From: Sediminibacterium magnilacihabitans | Lineage (GTDB): Bacteria; Bacteroidota; Bacteroidia; Chitinophagales; Chitinophagaceae | Length of the DNA: 64,000 bases | NCBI GenBank assembly: GCA_002973575.1 | Contig: PVEQ01000016.1 | Location: forward strand, 1 to 64,000 | Direction: 5' to 3' | Shown: piece after piece, positions 1-8,839 of the stretch | Layout: each line of letters starts with the position of its first letter | How positions within the stretch are numbered: position 1 is the stretch's first letter | Notes under the pieces: generated by a model | The model's input: the letters and a program-made list of their open reading frames with translations, nothing else | Databases searched by the model: none | Told to the model about the DNA's origin: nothing | Position numbers and translations under genes: made by a program

Positions 1-230
1 TTTTCCCATACTGAATGCTTGACCCATTCTTGAAAACGGCGGTGACAGGTCTGATAGGGAGGATATCGATCCGGCATATCAGACCATGGCGCTCCAGTAC
101 GGCAGACCCACAATATTCCGTTTAAAATACTCCTGTCGTCAACTCGAGGGCGGCCAGCTATCTTTTTAGGAATCTTGTTTTTCTCTATGATATCAGTAAG
201 CAAAGACCATTGTTCATCTGTGAGTTCCAT
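1..230 (-). CDS. IS5-type transposase, N-terminal part, cut by the window edge
   Basis: Reading the minus strand from the ATG at 228-230 gives an open frame that runs off the window. It starts MELTDEQWSLLTDII and continues with GRPRVDDRSILNGILW, CRTGAPWSDMPDRY and YQTCHRRFQEW. These are the hallmarks of the DUF4096 N-terminal domain of IS5-family (IS427/IS1031-like) transposases, which precedes the DDE catalytic domain. The catalytic part lies outside the window, so activity cannot be judged. The end of the element must lie between this ATG and about 296, where group II intron sequence starts; I could not define the terminal inverted repeat. The insertion appears to have removed the 5' part of the intron. 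Confidence 0.85.
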   Translation of the reverse strand, partial: MELTDEQWSLLTDIIEKNKIPKKIAGRPRVDDRSILNGILWVCRTGAPWSDMPDRYPPYQTCHRRFQEWVKHSVWE

Positions 231-295
231 TTTACATCGTTTCTTGACAAAACGATCCTTTCCACCAACTTATTTTTCAAATACCTACTTTTGAG

Positions 296-922
296 ATAAG
301 TTCTAATATCTTTCCGCACTTCACTTTTGACAAATGGATGGAAAAGAATTTTCCTTACATCAAGTTTGAAAGATACTGCGATGACATTATTATACACTGT
401 GTAAGTATAAAGCAAGCTGAATTCCTTAAACAAAGAATCTCTCAAAGGCTTACTGAATGTAAGCTGGAACTTAATGCGAGCAAAACACAAATTGTGTATT
501 GCCCCAAAGGTCAGCACCGTGAAAGACACGATCAAACCAGCTTTGATTTTCTTGGTTACACATTCAGACCCCGCTGGATAAATCATGCACAAGGAGGTGA
601 ATTAGCATTTACACCTTGCATGTCCAGCGTAGCAAAGAAAAGTGTAAAAGAAAGTGTCAGGAACATGCAGTTTAAACGAAAGAAAATTCCAATACAAAGG
701 ATGGCTGTTCTGCTAAACCCGAAATTACGGGGATGGATAGAATATTATTGTAAATGGAATAAGTGGACAACAACAGGGTTATGGTGGTGGATGAATAACC
801 GATTGATGAGATGGGTTATGAAAAGTAGGCTCTTTAGTAAAAAGCGGGCTTATCGCTGGTTGCAGGGAATCTATAAAACACAACCACGACTATTTGTTCA
901 TTGGCAATTGTTGAAGCCGTAA
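296..922 (+). pseudogene. group II intron reverse transcriptase/maturase, C-terminal fragment
   Basis: The frame is open from about 296, with the first in-frame ATG at 338. It begins inside the RT palm: NIFPHFTFDKWM matches the usual NLFLHYAFDKWM block, followed by RYCDDIIIHC (the RT-5 YADD motif, here YCDD), ASKTQIVYC, SFDFLGYTFRPR and then the maturase X domain with LNPKLRGWIEYY and LFVHWQL at the end. A full protein of this family is about 400-450 residues, so roughly half is gone, including RT blocks 0-4. With no finger domain it should not be an active reverse transcriptase. Confidence 0.85.
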
Positions 923-950
923 AAGTGATTGGATAATGCTTAATCTGGAA

Positions 951-984
951 GAGCCGTGTAAAGCGAGAGTTTTAAGCACGGTTC
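951..984 (+). ncRNA. group II intron domain V
   Basis: The segment is exactly 34 nt long. It starts GAGCCGTG and ends CACGGTTC, which pair to form the lower stem (one G-U) with the AGC catalytic triad on the 5' strand. An upper stem is capped by a GAGA tetraloop. This is the standard size and shape of domain V. A hairpin with GGGG/CTCCCC follows at about 990-1012 and is likely domain VI. Confidence 0.8.
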
Positions 985-1175
985 TGTGAGGGCTTTGGGG
1001 TGCAACTCCCCTTAGCTACTCGACATATCCAAATAAAGAGAAGATGGGATTGAGAAAATTACCCTACGTATTTATAGTCTAGAATCTAAATTATTTTGGG
1101 AATCTTGTTTAATAATAAGTTTGAGGGGAATTGCGTAATAATTGCACAATGGTTTACAAGTAAGGGAACTGTATA

Positions 1176-1364
1176 TCATACCAATACCCTTTTCTTTCTT
1201 GCATTTACAGAGCGAGGCTTTTGTGTTGGTTTTTGCAATGGCATTTTCCGCCCTGTTGCTTTATAATAAGCAATTATCTCGCTAATTTTTTTCCTATCTT
1301 CTTTTGTCAACGGCGTTGGGTCAACTACGAAGTCAATTCCTGCCGGTTCTTTTATGTGTCCCAT
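1176..1364 (-). CDS. small hypothetical protein, partner of the GNAT-like gene
   Basis: A 62-residue basic protein without a signal peptide or membrane segment. Its N-terminal half reads as a compact motif (GIDFVVDPTPLTKEDRKKISEII), the C-terminal half is rich in Lys, Arg, Gln and Pro. It lies 12 bases downstream of the 175-residue GNAT-like gene on the same strand, so the two are probably co-transcribed. I recall small proteins with this LTKEDRK-type motif as recurring neighbours of such genes in Bacteroidota, but know no assigned function. A role as antitoxin or chaperone for the neighbour is only a guess from size and spacing. Confidence 0.6.
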   Translation of the reverse strand: MGHIKEPAGIDFVVDPTPLTKEDRKKISEIIAYYKATGRKMPLQKPTQKPRSVNARKKRVLV

Positions 1365-1376
1365 TGTATTGATAAT

Positions 1377-1904
1377 TTAATTTGGAAAATATTTTTTAAT
1401 TAGTGCAAGTGCCTCTTTTGGGAAGATCACCATTTTGTGTCCGCCAACATGTGCTGCTCCTAAAGTTCTTTCATAATGCTCAATCAATTTGGTCTTGGAA
1501 GTGAAAGAAACGAAGCCTTGATATCCTTTATCCCACGAAATTTTACAAGTGAAAGCAAACAGGTTACCCGGTACACCTTCATACAATTTGTTTTTACCTA
1601 AGTTGAATGGCGCACTTTCAATAAGGTGTAAATAATAGTGGTCGGTGTAATCGCTTATACTTAAAAGTCCTTGGATAATTTCAGGATTGTTCCTGATTGT
1701 CAGTTTGAAAACATGTCGGTCTGTAAGCTTACACTCACTTGCCCAGTTAAAAAGCCACCCATTTTTCCTGGTCACATTTTTTAAGTCCGCTTTTTTTACA
1801 GGATGGACGTCAGTTGGGAAACTGTCGCCAGAGATAGTATTGACTATGCTGTTTGTTAGCTTGTCAATCTCGATTCCCAAGTAATATCTGGTCTGTTTTG
1901 CCAC
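1377..1904 (-). CDS. GNAT-fold-like protein of unknown function
   Basis: This 175-residue soluble protein starts MAKQTRYYLGIEID. Its C-terminal part resembles a small GNAT N-acetyltransferase core: an ESAPFNLGKNKLYEGVPGNLFAFTCKIS strand-turn-strand region (which fits the beta4/beta5 area), a GYQGFVSFTSKTKLIEHYERTLGA helix like the region following the acetyl-CoA site, and a closing hydrophobic strand with KMVIFPKEAL. The classic Q/RxxGxG/A acetyl-CoA loop is not obvious, so catalysis is uncertain. It is followed after 12 bases by a 62-residue basic ORF. The arrangement recalls GNAT toxin modules, although there the antitoxin gene usually comes first. Confidence 0.6.
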   Translation of the reverse strand: MAKQTRYYLGIEIDKLTNSIVNTISGDSFPTDVHPVKKADLKNVTRKNGWLFNWASECKLTDRHVFKLTIRNNPEIIQGLLSISDYTDHYYLHLIESAPFNLGKNKLYEGVPGNLFAFTCKISWDKGYQGFVSFTSKTKLIEHYERTLGAAHVGGHKMVIFPKEALALIKKYFPN

Positions 1905-2018
1905 TTCTCAAAGATACGAAAAAGTGTCACTGAAAATCAGGGGAGCCGACACTACCATTGACAATAGTATTTGGAATTTTAAAGACATATTGGATTAAGC
2001 GAAAATTACATTTTAAAC

Positions 2019-3421
<1,403 letters not shown>

Positions 3422-3627
3422 CTCTGATAGGCGGTGGTTCACATTTTTGCAGTAAATCCGTACCATTTACCCTGGTGTCAGGGGGTCAATACAAAATAGG
3501 GTAGTTACACTTAATGTATCATTAAACATGAGGCCTTAATTTGTACGCTGTGATTTCACTATCGCTGGCAATTTCAGGATGAAATGTCTGAAGAGTAGTG
3601 ATCAAATTTGGTGAATTCAATTGTATG

Positions 3628-3664
3628 AGCTAGATTGCAACTAATATTTAGTTGCAATCTAGCT
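3628..3664. promoter_or_regulatory. perfect 17-bp inverted repeat upstream of hicA
   Basis: The left arm AGCTAGATTGCAACTAA and the right arm TTAGTTGCAATCTAGCT are exact reverse complements separated by TAT. The palindrome ends 48 bases before the hicA start codon and there is no gene ending nearby that would need a terminator; no T-run follows. HicB proteins bind palindromic operators at their own promoters through a ribbon-helix-helix domain, and the partner hicB here has such a domain. The most likely role is therefore the hicAB operator, though an RNA hairpin in the leader cannot be excluded. Confidence 0.55.
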
Positions 3665-3712
3665 GTCGTGAAAGGGCCATCAATCGAATATGAAACATTT
3701 TAAGGTTTTAGT

Positions 3713-3976
3713 ATGGCAAAAAATGACAAGCTGATTGAGAGATTGTTATCAAAACCCAATGATTTTAGCTGGAACGAGTTGGTTAAGTTACTGACTCATT
3801 TTGGTTACAAAGAATTGAAACATAGTAAAACGGGTGGATCCAGGAGAAAGTTTGTAGATGATAGTAAACATATTATTAGTCTTCACAAACCACATCCGGG
3901 AAATGTTTTGAAACAATATCAGGTAAAAGAGATCATCGCTTTGCTTAAAGAAACAAGGAAATTGAAAGATGAATGA
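3713..3976 (+). CDS. hicA: HicA-family mRNA interferase toxin
   Basis: An 87-residue basic protein with the dsRBD-like HicA layout: an N-terminal helix (WNELVKLLTHFGY), a beta strand with TGGSRRKFV, then IISLHKPHPGN and a final helix (YQVKEIIALLKE). HicA toxins cleave mRNA with a conserved histidine. In the commonest HicA form that histidine follows the GS turn (GSH); here the turn reads GSR, and histidines occur instead in the HKPHPGN block, which marks a recognisable HicA subgroup. The gene overlaps hicB by 8 bases, the usual toxin-first order of this module. Confidence 0.85.
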   Translation: MAKNDKLIERLLSKPNDFSWNELVKLLTHFGYKELKHSKTGGSRRKFVDDSKHIISLHKPHPGNVLKQYQVKEIIALLKETRKLKDE

Positions 3977-4307
3977 TATCTTAGAATATAAGTCGTATTA
4001 TGCAACCGTTCACTTCAGTGCTGAAGATGAAGTTTTTTTTGGGAAGATTATTGGTATCAATGATGTGGTTAGCTTTGAAGGAGCAACGGTTGTAAGCCTT
4101 AAAAAAGCTTTTCGGGAAGCTGTGGATGATTACCTGGCAGCTTGTGCTGCATTAGGTAAAGATCCTGAGAAAACGTACAAGGGGAGCTTTAATGTTCGTA
4201 TTTCATCTGAATTGCACCGGGAAGCTGCTCTTAACGCCGCTCAACGTAATATGTCATTGAATGATTTTGTACGCTATGCGCTGGATTATATGATGCATAA
4301 TCTATAA
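3969..4307 (+). CDS. hicB: HicB-family antitoxin with ribbon-helix-helix domain
   Basis: The 112-residue protein has an N-terminal partially degraded RNase-H-like HicB domain (YYATVHFSAEDEVFFGKIIGI through FREAVDDYLAAC) that would cover the HicA active site. The C-terminus (FNVRISSELHREAALNAAQ ... LNDFVRYAL) is a ribbon-helix-helix DNA-binding domain of the Arc/CopG type, needed for autoregulation. Translation is likely coupled to hicA through the 8-base overlap. The palindrome upstream of hicA is the candidate operator. The 3' end overlaps the convergent acs gene by 6 bases. Confidence 0.88.
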   Translation: MNDILEYKSYYATVHFSAEDEVFFGKIIGINDVVSFEGATVVSLKKAFREAVDDYLAACAALGKDPEKTYKGSFNVRISSELHREAALNAAQRNMSLNDFVRYALDYMMHNL

Positions 4308-6227
4308 TCTTCCATCCCTGATCTCATCTACCACTCCCGGGTCAAGTAATGTAGAGGTATCGCCCAAACTTTGCACTTCTCCTTCGGCGATCTTGCGAAG
4401 GATGCGGCGCATGATCTTACCGCTGCGGGTTTTAGGCAGGCCGCTTACAAACTGTATTTTATCGGGTTTGGCAATGGGGCCGATCACGCGTGTAACGGTT
4501 TGCAAAATATCCTTGCGCGTGAGTGATTGGTCGTCCATATGCGTGCCGTTGTAAATCACATAAGCATAAATGCCCTGTCCCTTGATATCGTGCGGATAAC
4601 CTACTACCGCACTTTCCACCACACCCGCATGCATATTAATGGCATTCTCCACTTCAGCTGTACCAATGCGGTGACCGCTCACATTCAACACATCGTCTAC
4701 GCGGCCGGTGATGCGGTAAAAACCTTCGGAGTCTTTCAATGCACCATCACCCGTAAAGTACAGGTTCTCATAAGTAGCGAAATAATTCACGCGGCAACGT
4801 TCATGATCACCGTAAGTAGTGCGTATGATGGATGGCCAGGGCGCTTTGATACAAAGATTGCCACTGGTAATGCCATCCACGGCTTCGGTTATTTCATTTC
4901 CTTTTTCATCTACCAGCATAGGTTGTACACCGGGTAAAGGAAGCGTGGCCCAACTGGGTTTCGCGGGTGTGATGCCTGCTAAATTGGAGATCAATATACC
5001 GCCAGTTTCTGTCTGCCACCAGGTATCTACAATGGGACATTTCTTTTTGCCCACATGTTCATCGTACCAATGCCAGGCTTCTTCGTTGATGGGTTCGCCT
5101 ACGGTGCCCAATACTTTTAAAGAGGAAAGGTCTTTATTCTGCAAAGGACCTAAACCAAAACCCATGAGGCTGCGGATAGCGGTGGGCGCAGTATAGAGAA
5201 TGTTCACTTTGTACTTGTCTACAATATCCCAGAACCTGCCGGCGTCGGGCCAGGTGGGCACGCCTTCAAACATGAGAGAAGTGGCGCCGGCACTCAAAGG
5301 ACCGTATACAATATAACTGTGCCCTGTGATCCAACCGATATCAGCTGTGCAGAAGTGAATCTGTCCGGTCTGGTACTGGAACACGTTCACAAATGTGTAA
5401 TTGGTGAAGAGCATATAGCCTGCACAACTGTGTACTACACCTTTGGGTTTGCCGGTAGAACCGGAAGTATATAATATGAAGAGCGGATCTTCTGCATCCA
5501 TCTCTTCCGCTTCAATATAATTGAGTCCTTTTTCTTCCACCTGCTTCATTTCTTCTTCCCACCAGAGATCGCGCCCCTTGAGCATGGAAACGGGTGTGCG
5601 GGTACGGGTGCATACGATCACTTTCTTAACGGTCTTGTTACCGATCAACGCATCGTCGATCACACTCTTCAATGGAATATCTTTTGCGCCGCGGTAAGCG
5701 CCATCACAGGTAACAATGTATTCGGCCTGCGCATCTTCGAGCCTGTCGGCAATGCTTTGCGCAGAAAAACCTCCGAATATTACCGAATGGATCGCGCCGA
5801 TGCGGGCCGTGGCCAGCACAGCGATTGCCAGTTCAGGAATCATACCCATGTAAATACAAACACGGTCGCCTTTTTTAACGCCGTTGTTCTTCAGTACATG
5901 TGCAAACTGGCAAACCTTTTCGTGCAGTTTTCTATAAGTGAGTATGCGATGATGTTCTTCGGGATCATTGGGTTCCCAGATGATGGCAGGCTGGTTGCCA
6001 CGTGTTTCAAGATAACGGTCGAGACAGTTTTCTGTGATATTCAGCTTCGCGCCTTTGAACCACTCCACTTTGGGTTCTTTGAAATTCCAGTTCACCACTT
6101 CATCCCATTTCCGGCGCCAGGTAAAATGTTCCGCAATAGAACCCCAAAAACCGGCGGGGTCTTCTATGCTTTTTTCATACTCACTCTTGTATTCATGGAA
6201 GGACTTAATCTGGTAGGGATATGACAT
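4302..6227 (-). CDS. acs: acetate-CoA ligase (acetyl-CoA synthetase)
   Basis: A 641-residue member of the ANL superfamily that activates acetate to acetyl-CoA through acetyl-AMP. The start MSYPYQIKSFHEYK gives the normal length; an upstream in-frame ATG adds eight residues. Visible motifs are the ATP/phosphate loop YTSGSTGKPKG in the middle of the protein, WITGHSYIVYGPL and WWQTETGG of the acetate pocket, YFTGDGA, the hinge and CoA region SGHRIGTAEVE, and the C-terminal lysine motif TRSGKIMRRILRK, whose Lys is essential for adenylation and is acetylated in other bacteria. The full length and intact motifs indicate an active enzyme. It is a core gene sitting inside an otherwise accessory stretch. 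Confidence 0.95.
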   Translation of the reverse strand: MSYPYQIKSFHEYKSEYEKSIEDPAGFWGSIAEHFTWRRKWDEVVNWNFKEPKVEWFKGAKLNITENCLDRYLETRGNQPAIIWEPNDPEEHHRILTYRKLHEKVCQFAHVLKNNGVKKGDRVCIYMGMIPELAIAVLATARIGAIHSVIFGGFSAQSIADRLEDAQAEYIVTCDGAYRGAKDIPLKSVIDDALIGNKTVKKVIVCTRTRTPVSMLKGRDLWWEEEMKQVEEKGLNYIEAEEMDAEDPLFILYTSGSTGKPKGVVHSCAGYMLFTNYTFVNVFQYQTGQIHFCTADIGWITGHSYIVYGPLSAGATSLMFEGVPTWPDAGRFWDIVDKYKVNILYTAPTAIRSLMGFGLGPLQNKDLSSLKVLGTVGEPINEEAWHWYDEHVGKKKCPIVDTWWQTETGGILISNLAGITPAKPSWATLPLPGVQPMLVDEKGNEITEAVDGITSGNLCIKAPWPSIIRTTYGDHERCRVNYFATYENLYFTGDGALKDSEGFYRITGRVDDVLNVSGHRIGTAEVENAINMHAGVVESAVVGYPHDIKGQGIYAYVIYNGTHMDDQSLTRKDILQTVTRVIGPIAKPDKIQFVSGLPKTRSGKIMRRILRKIAEGEVQSLGDTSTLLDPGVVDEIRDGRL

Positions 6228-6368
6228 GACAATCAGCGCTTTTAAGGGCATAAATATACACTGTGTACAGCGCTTCTAAAAAATATAACCATGAAGAAAT
6301 AACTAACAATCGTTTGCGTAATTGAGCAAAATTCAATCTGTTACTGTAATGAGAAGCAATACCATCAC

Positions 6369-6686
6369 CTAGCCCATGACTGTAAGCCGTTTTCGTTTCG
6401 TTTTAGATTTAACCTTGTCGTTAATGTAATCTGGCATAGGCACAAAAGAAAGACAGGGCGCCACACCAATATGTAAGGATATCTCGATCAATTTCTGCAA
6501 GGTAAAATTAAAATGCCCGTTAAGTACCTGGCTGATGTACCCTTTGGATACCCCTAATTCATTGGCCAATGCCGTTTGATTGATCTGGTGATCGTCCATA
6601 TATTTTTTAACAGCATAGGCAAGATCATTTTGAATGGTCTCCATCCAAAATTCCTGGGTACATGCCAATTTTTGCATTGGAAGCAT
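6369..6686 (-). CDS. XRE-family helix-turn-helix regulator
   Basis: A 105-residue protein with a lambda-repressor-like HTH: NQTALANELGVSKGYISQVLNG, followed by FTLQKLIEISLHIGV. The C-terminus is basic (KVKSKTKRKR). Alternative starts lie at residues 4 and 15. Such single-domain XRE proteins are often antitoxins or phage-type repressors; no partner toxin is adjacent, so its target is unknown. An imperfect element GTTTA-N8-TAAAC lies about 30-50 bases upstream (6718-6735) and could be an autoregulatory site, though the arms are short. Confidence 0.8.
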   Translation of the reverse strand: MLPMQKLACTQEFWMETIQNDLAYAVKKYMDDHQINQTALANELGVSKGYISQVLNGHFNFTLQKLIEISLHIGVAPCLSFVPMPDYINDKVKSKTKRKRLTVMG

Positions 6687-6846
6687 AACGATAATTATTT
6701 GGTGTTAAGATACAATTGTTTACTTATAACTAAACTTTTTATTTTCTCCTATCAAAGCTAAAAAGACTCGCTCCGGGCAAACCGGAGTATAAAATTTCCT
6801 TGAAAACAGCATCCATAAGCAGTTGTTTCAACCTCCGGCAGATAAA

Positions 6847-6854
6847 TATCTTTA
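6847..6854 (+). promoter_or_regulatory. putative -7 box (TATCTTTA) of the MHS transporter gene
   Basis: TATCTTTA matches the Bacteroidota -7 consensus TAnnTTTG at 7 of 8 positions. It is part of a 17-base stretch, TAAATATCTTTAACAGG, that occurs identically in front of the FUSC gene at about 16701-16717. The box lies about 57 bases before the transporter start. Confidence 0.35.
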
Positions 6855-6911
6855 ACAGGGGTTTTGACAAATGAATGCTTTGCTGTAAGTTCAACGCAGA
6901 TTGCAAAATTT

Positions 6912-8441
6912 ATGAACCAAACGAAAGGTATCTGGCGCGTGATCACCGCGTCGTCTGTCGGCACCCTGATAGAATGGTACGACTTTTATATTTTCGGCAG
7001 CCTTGCCACCGTGATCGCCGATCAGTTCTTTCCTAAAACCAATCCTACCGCTGCATTGTTGTCTACATTGGCCACTTTTGCCGCCGGTTTTATTGTGCGT
7101 CCTTTCGGAGCACTGGTATTCGGCCGCCTGGGCGATCTGATTGGAAGGAAATATACTTTCCTGCTCACCCTGATCTTAATGGGGGGATCTACATTCGCCA
7201 TCGGACTGGTGCCGGGTTATGAAACCATTGGTTTTGCAGCGCCGGTAATTGTTTTGCTGTTGCGACTGTTGCAAGGCCTCGCACTCGGTGGGGAATATGG
7301 CGGCGCTGCCACTTATGTAGCAGAGCATGCACCTGCGCACAGGCGGGGATATTTTACTTCCTGGATACAAACCACAGCTACCCTGGGTTTGTTCGTTTCA
7401 CTGGGTGTGATCCTGCTCACACGTCATGCACTCGATAACGACCAGGCACGATCCATTGCCAAGTTCAACAGTTGGGGATGGCGTATTCCTTTCCTGGTTT
7501 CCATCCTGTTGGTAATTGTATCCGTTTATATACGGTTGAAGATGAAAGAATCGCCGTTGTTCGCACAGCTCAAGCAGGAAGGAAAAACAGCAGTGAATCC
7601 ATTGAAAGAAAGTTTTGGTCACAAGACCAATCTCAAAATGGTATTGCTGGCTTTGTTTGGCGCTACAATGGGACAAGGCGTTGTATGGTACACAGGGCAA
7701 TTCTATGCACAATCCTTCATCGAGAATGTGTGCAAGGTAGAGTTCGATCAGTCGCGCACCCTGCTCATCTGGTCTATCCTGTTTGCGACACCTTTCTTTG
7801 TGGTTTTCGGAAGCTGGAGTGATAAGATCGGACGTAAATGGATCATGCTGATAGGTATGCTGCTGGCTGTATGTACATATAAACCATTGTTCAGGCAACT
7901 GCTCACCATCACCGATCTCAGCAGCAGAAAAGAAGTAGCAGCTATGGGCGAAAAAAAGTCTACCCTTCTCCCTATTGGCAATACGGGCAACTACCTGCGC
8001 ACAGTGGTGAACAAAACACATTACGACGATGGTTCGGTATTGAACACTACTACAAAAGACACATTGTACAGCGACCCCGCCAAAACAACGCGAAAACCTG
8101 AAATCAAAACAGCCAAACTGATGGACAGCAGCAGTTACTGGAAAATGGTATTTGTGGTATTCATCATGATATTGTATGTGACGATGGTGTATGGCCCTAT
8201 TGCGGCCTTCCTGGTGGAACTGTTCCCTACGCGCATCCGTTATACTTCCATGTCGCTGCCTTATCATATTGGTAATGGCGTGTTCGGCGGACTCACGCCT
8301 TTCATCGCCACCTTACTGGCAACCAGTTATGCGTCTGATAAGCTTGCCGGTCTTATGTATCCTGTGATTGTGGCTACGATCAGCCTGGTAATCGGCTCTT
8401 TGTATCTGAGCAACAAGATGACTAAGGAGGTAAGTAATTAA
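6912..8441 (+). CDS. MHS-family MFS transporter with hydrophilic insertion
   Basis: A 509-residue metabolite:H+ symporter-type MFS protein, related to ProP, KgtP and ShiA. I start it at MNQTKGIWRV because SSVGTLIEWYDFYIF is the family's usual first helix; the longer frame adds 16 unusual residues. GRLGDLIGRKYTFL is the loop 2-3 signature and SDKIGRKWIM its repeat in the second half; LRLLQGLALGGEYGGAATYVAEHAP is helix 4-5. About 80 hydrophilic residues (from about 330 to 410, with LSSRKEVAAMGEKK and NKTHYDDGSVL) interrupt the second half before SSSYWKMVFVVF; I know comparable insertions in Bacteroidota homologues. The substrate cannot be read from the sequence. It may pair with the small DUF6814 gene downstream. 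Confidence 0.88.
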   Translation: MNQTKGIWRVITASSVGTLIEWYDFYIFGSLATVIADQFFPKTNPTAALLSTLATFAAGFIVRPFGALVFGRLGDLIGRKYTFLLTLILMGGSTFAIGLVPGYETIGFAAPVIVLLLRLLQGLALGGEYGGAATYVAEHAPAHRRGYFTSWIQTTATLGLFVSLGVILLTRHALDNDQARSIAKFNSWGWRIPFLVSILLVIVSVYIRLKMKESPLFAQLKQEGKTAVNPLKESFGHKTNLKMVLLALFGATMGQGVVWYTGQFYAQSFIENVCKVEFDQSRTLLIWSILFATPFFVVFGSWSDKIGRKWIMLIGMLLAVCTYKPLFRQLLTITDLSSRKEVAAMGEKKSTLLPIGNTGNYLRTVVNKTHYDDGSVLNTTTKDTLYSDPAKTTRKPEIKTAKLMDSSSYWKMVFVVFIMILYVTMVYGPIAAFLVELFPTRIRYTSMSLPYHIGNGVFGGLTPFIATLLATSYASDKLAGLMYPVIVATISLVIGSLYLSNKMTKEVSN

Positions 8442-8681
8442 AAGAAGCGCATTAGTATCATCATGCTACAGGTGTTTTTTGAACGAATAATGGTGTGAGG
8501 TCAGTTACCGATCAGCTCAAATTTTGATGAAAACATGGGGTGTCAAGTTGTTTTATTGATATGTACAAAAGATTGAAAATCAATTATGAAACAATAAGAA
8601 TGCAATAATGGGAATACAACAGAAACATAATAATACTACAAGAAACACTGACACCGATACGCAAAATATAAATAATTGTAC

Positions 8682-8689
8682 TACATTTG
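8682..8689 (+). promoter_or_regulatory. -7 box TACATTTG before the abi-linked RNA
   Basis: An exact match to TAnnTTTG that would place the transcript start near 8695-8700, right at the base of the first hairpin of the structured RNA. No matching TTTG is found at the -33 distance. Between 8442 and 8681 there is only A/T-rich DNA in which I see no gene. Confidence 0.45.
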
Positions 8690-8695
8690 TATCAA

Positions 8696-8810
8696 CAGTA
8701 CTCACCACGCTACCCGTTAGATCAGCGTCCCAGGGTGAGTCTTTTGCTTTTATAAGGCTATCTAAATTACACCCTCATTGCATTGTAACAGTATACTCTG
8801 AGGGTTTTTT
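8696..8810 (+). ncRNA. candidate abiF-associated structured RNA
   Basis: Two hairpins lie directly upstream of an Abi_2 gene start. The first (8700-8740) pairs ACTCACC with GGTGAGT and, inside it, ACGCT with AGCGT, leaving a 12-nt loop and a 5-nt bulge. The second (8771-8805) pairs ACCCTCA with TGAGGGT and is followed at once by six T residues, so it looks like an intrinsic terminator. A conserved structured RNA (the abiF RNA motif) is known upstream of Abi_2-family genes in several phyla including Bacteroidota. Position, size and the terminator fit that class, but I could not align it to the motif. Confidence 0.55.
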
Positions 8811-8839
8811 CATGCGCCAGATTCTAACCACTACGACTT

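Larger units (their letters stand above)
296..1024 (+). mobile_element. group II intron, 3' remnant
   Basis: This stretch holds the C-terminal third of an intron-encoded reverse transcriptase/maturase, followed by a 34-nt domain V and a short domain VI-like hairpin, in the order expected for the 3' end of a bacterial group II intron. The 5' ribozyme domains and the RT N-terminus are missing, and an IS5-type element lies immediately to the left. The 3' boundary is placed near the sequence CTACTCGAC around 1016-1024, by resemblance to other bacterial introns; it is approximate. The remnant cannot splice or move by itself. Confidence 0.8.

Noticed and set aside
185..592. 135-residue minus-strand frame
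   Set aside because: It runs antisense through the intron RT fragment and across the IS/intron junction and has no recognisable domain.
3628..3664. The long palindrome as a transcription terminator
   Set aside because: No T-run on either side, and both neighbouring genes point away from it.
6770..6795. CTCCGG-GCAAA-CCGGAG hairpin as a terminator
   Set aside because: No gene on either strand ends next to it in the right orientation, and the T-run on the minus strand is weak.
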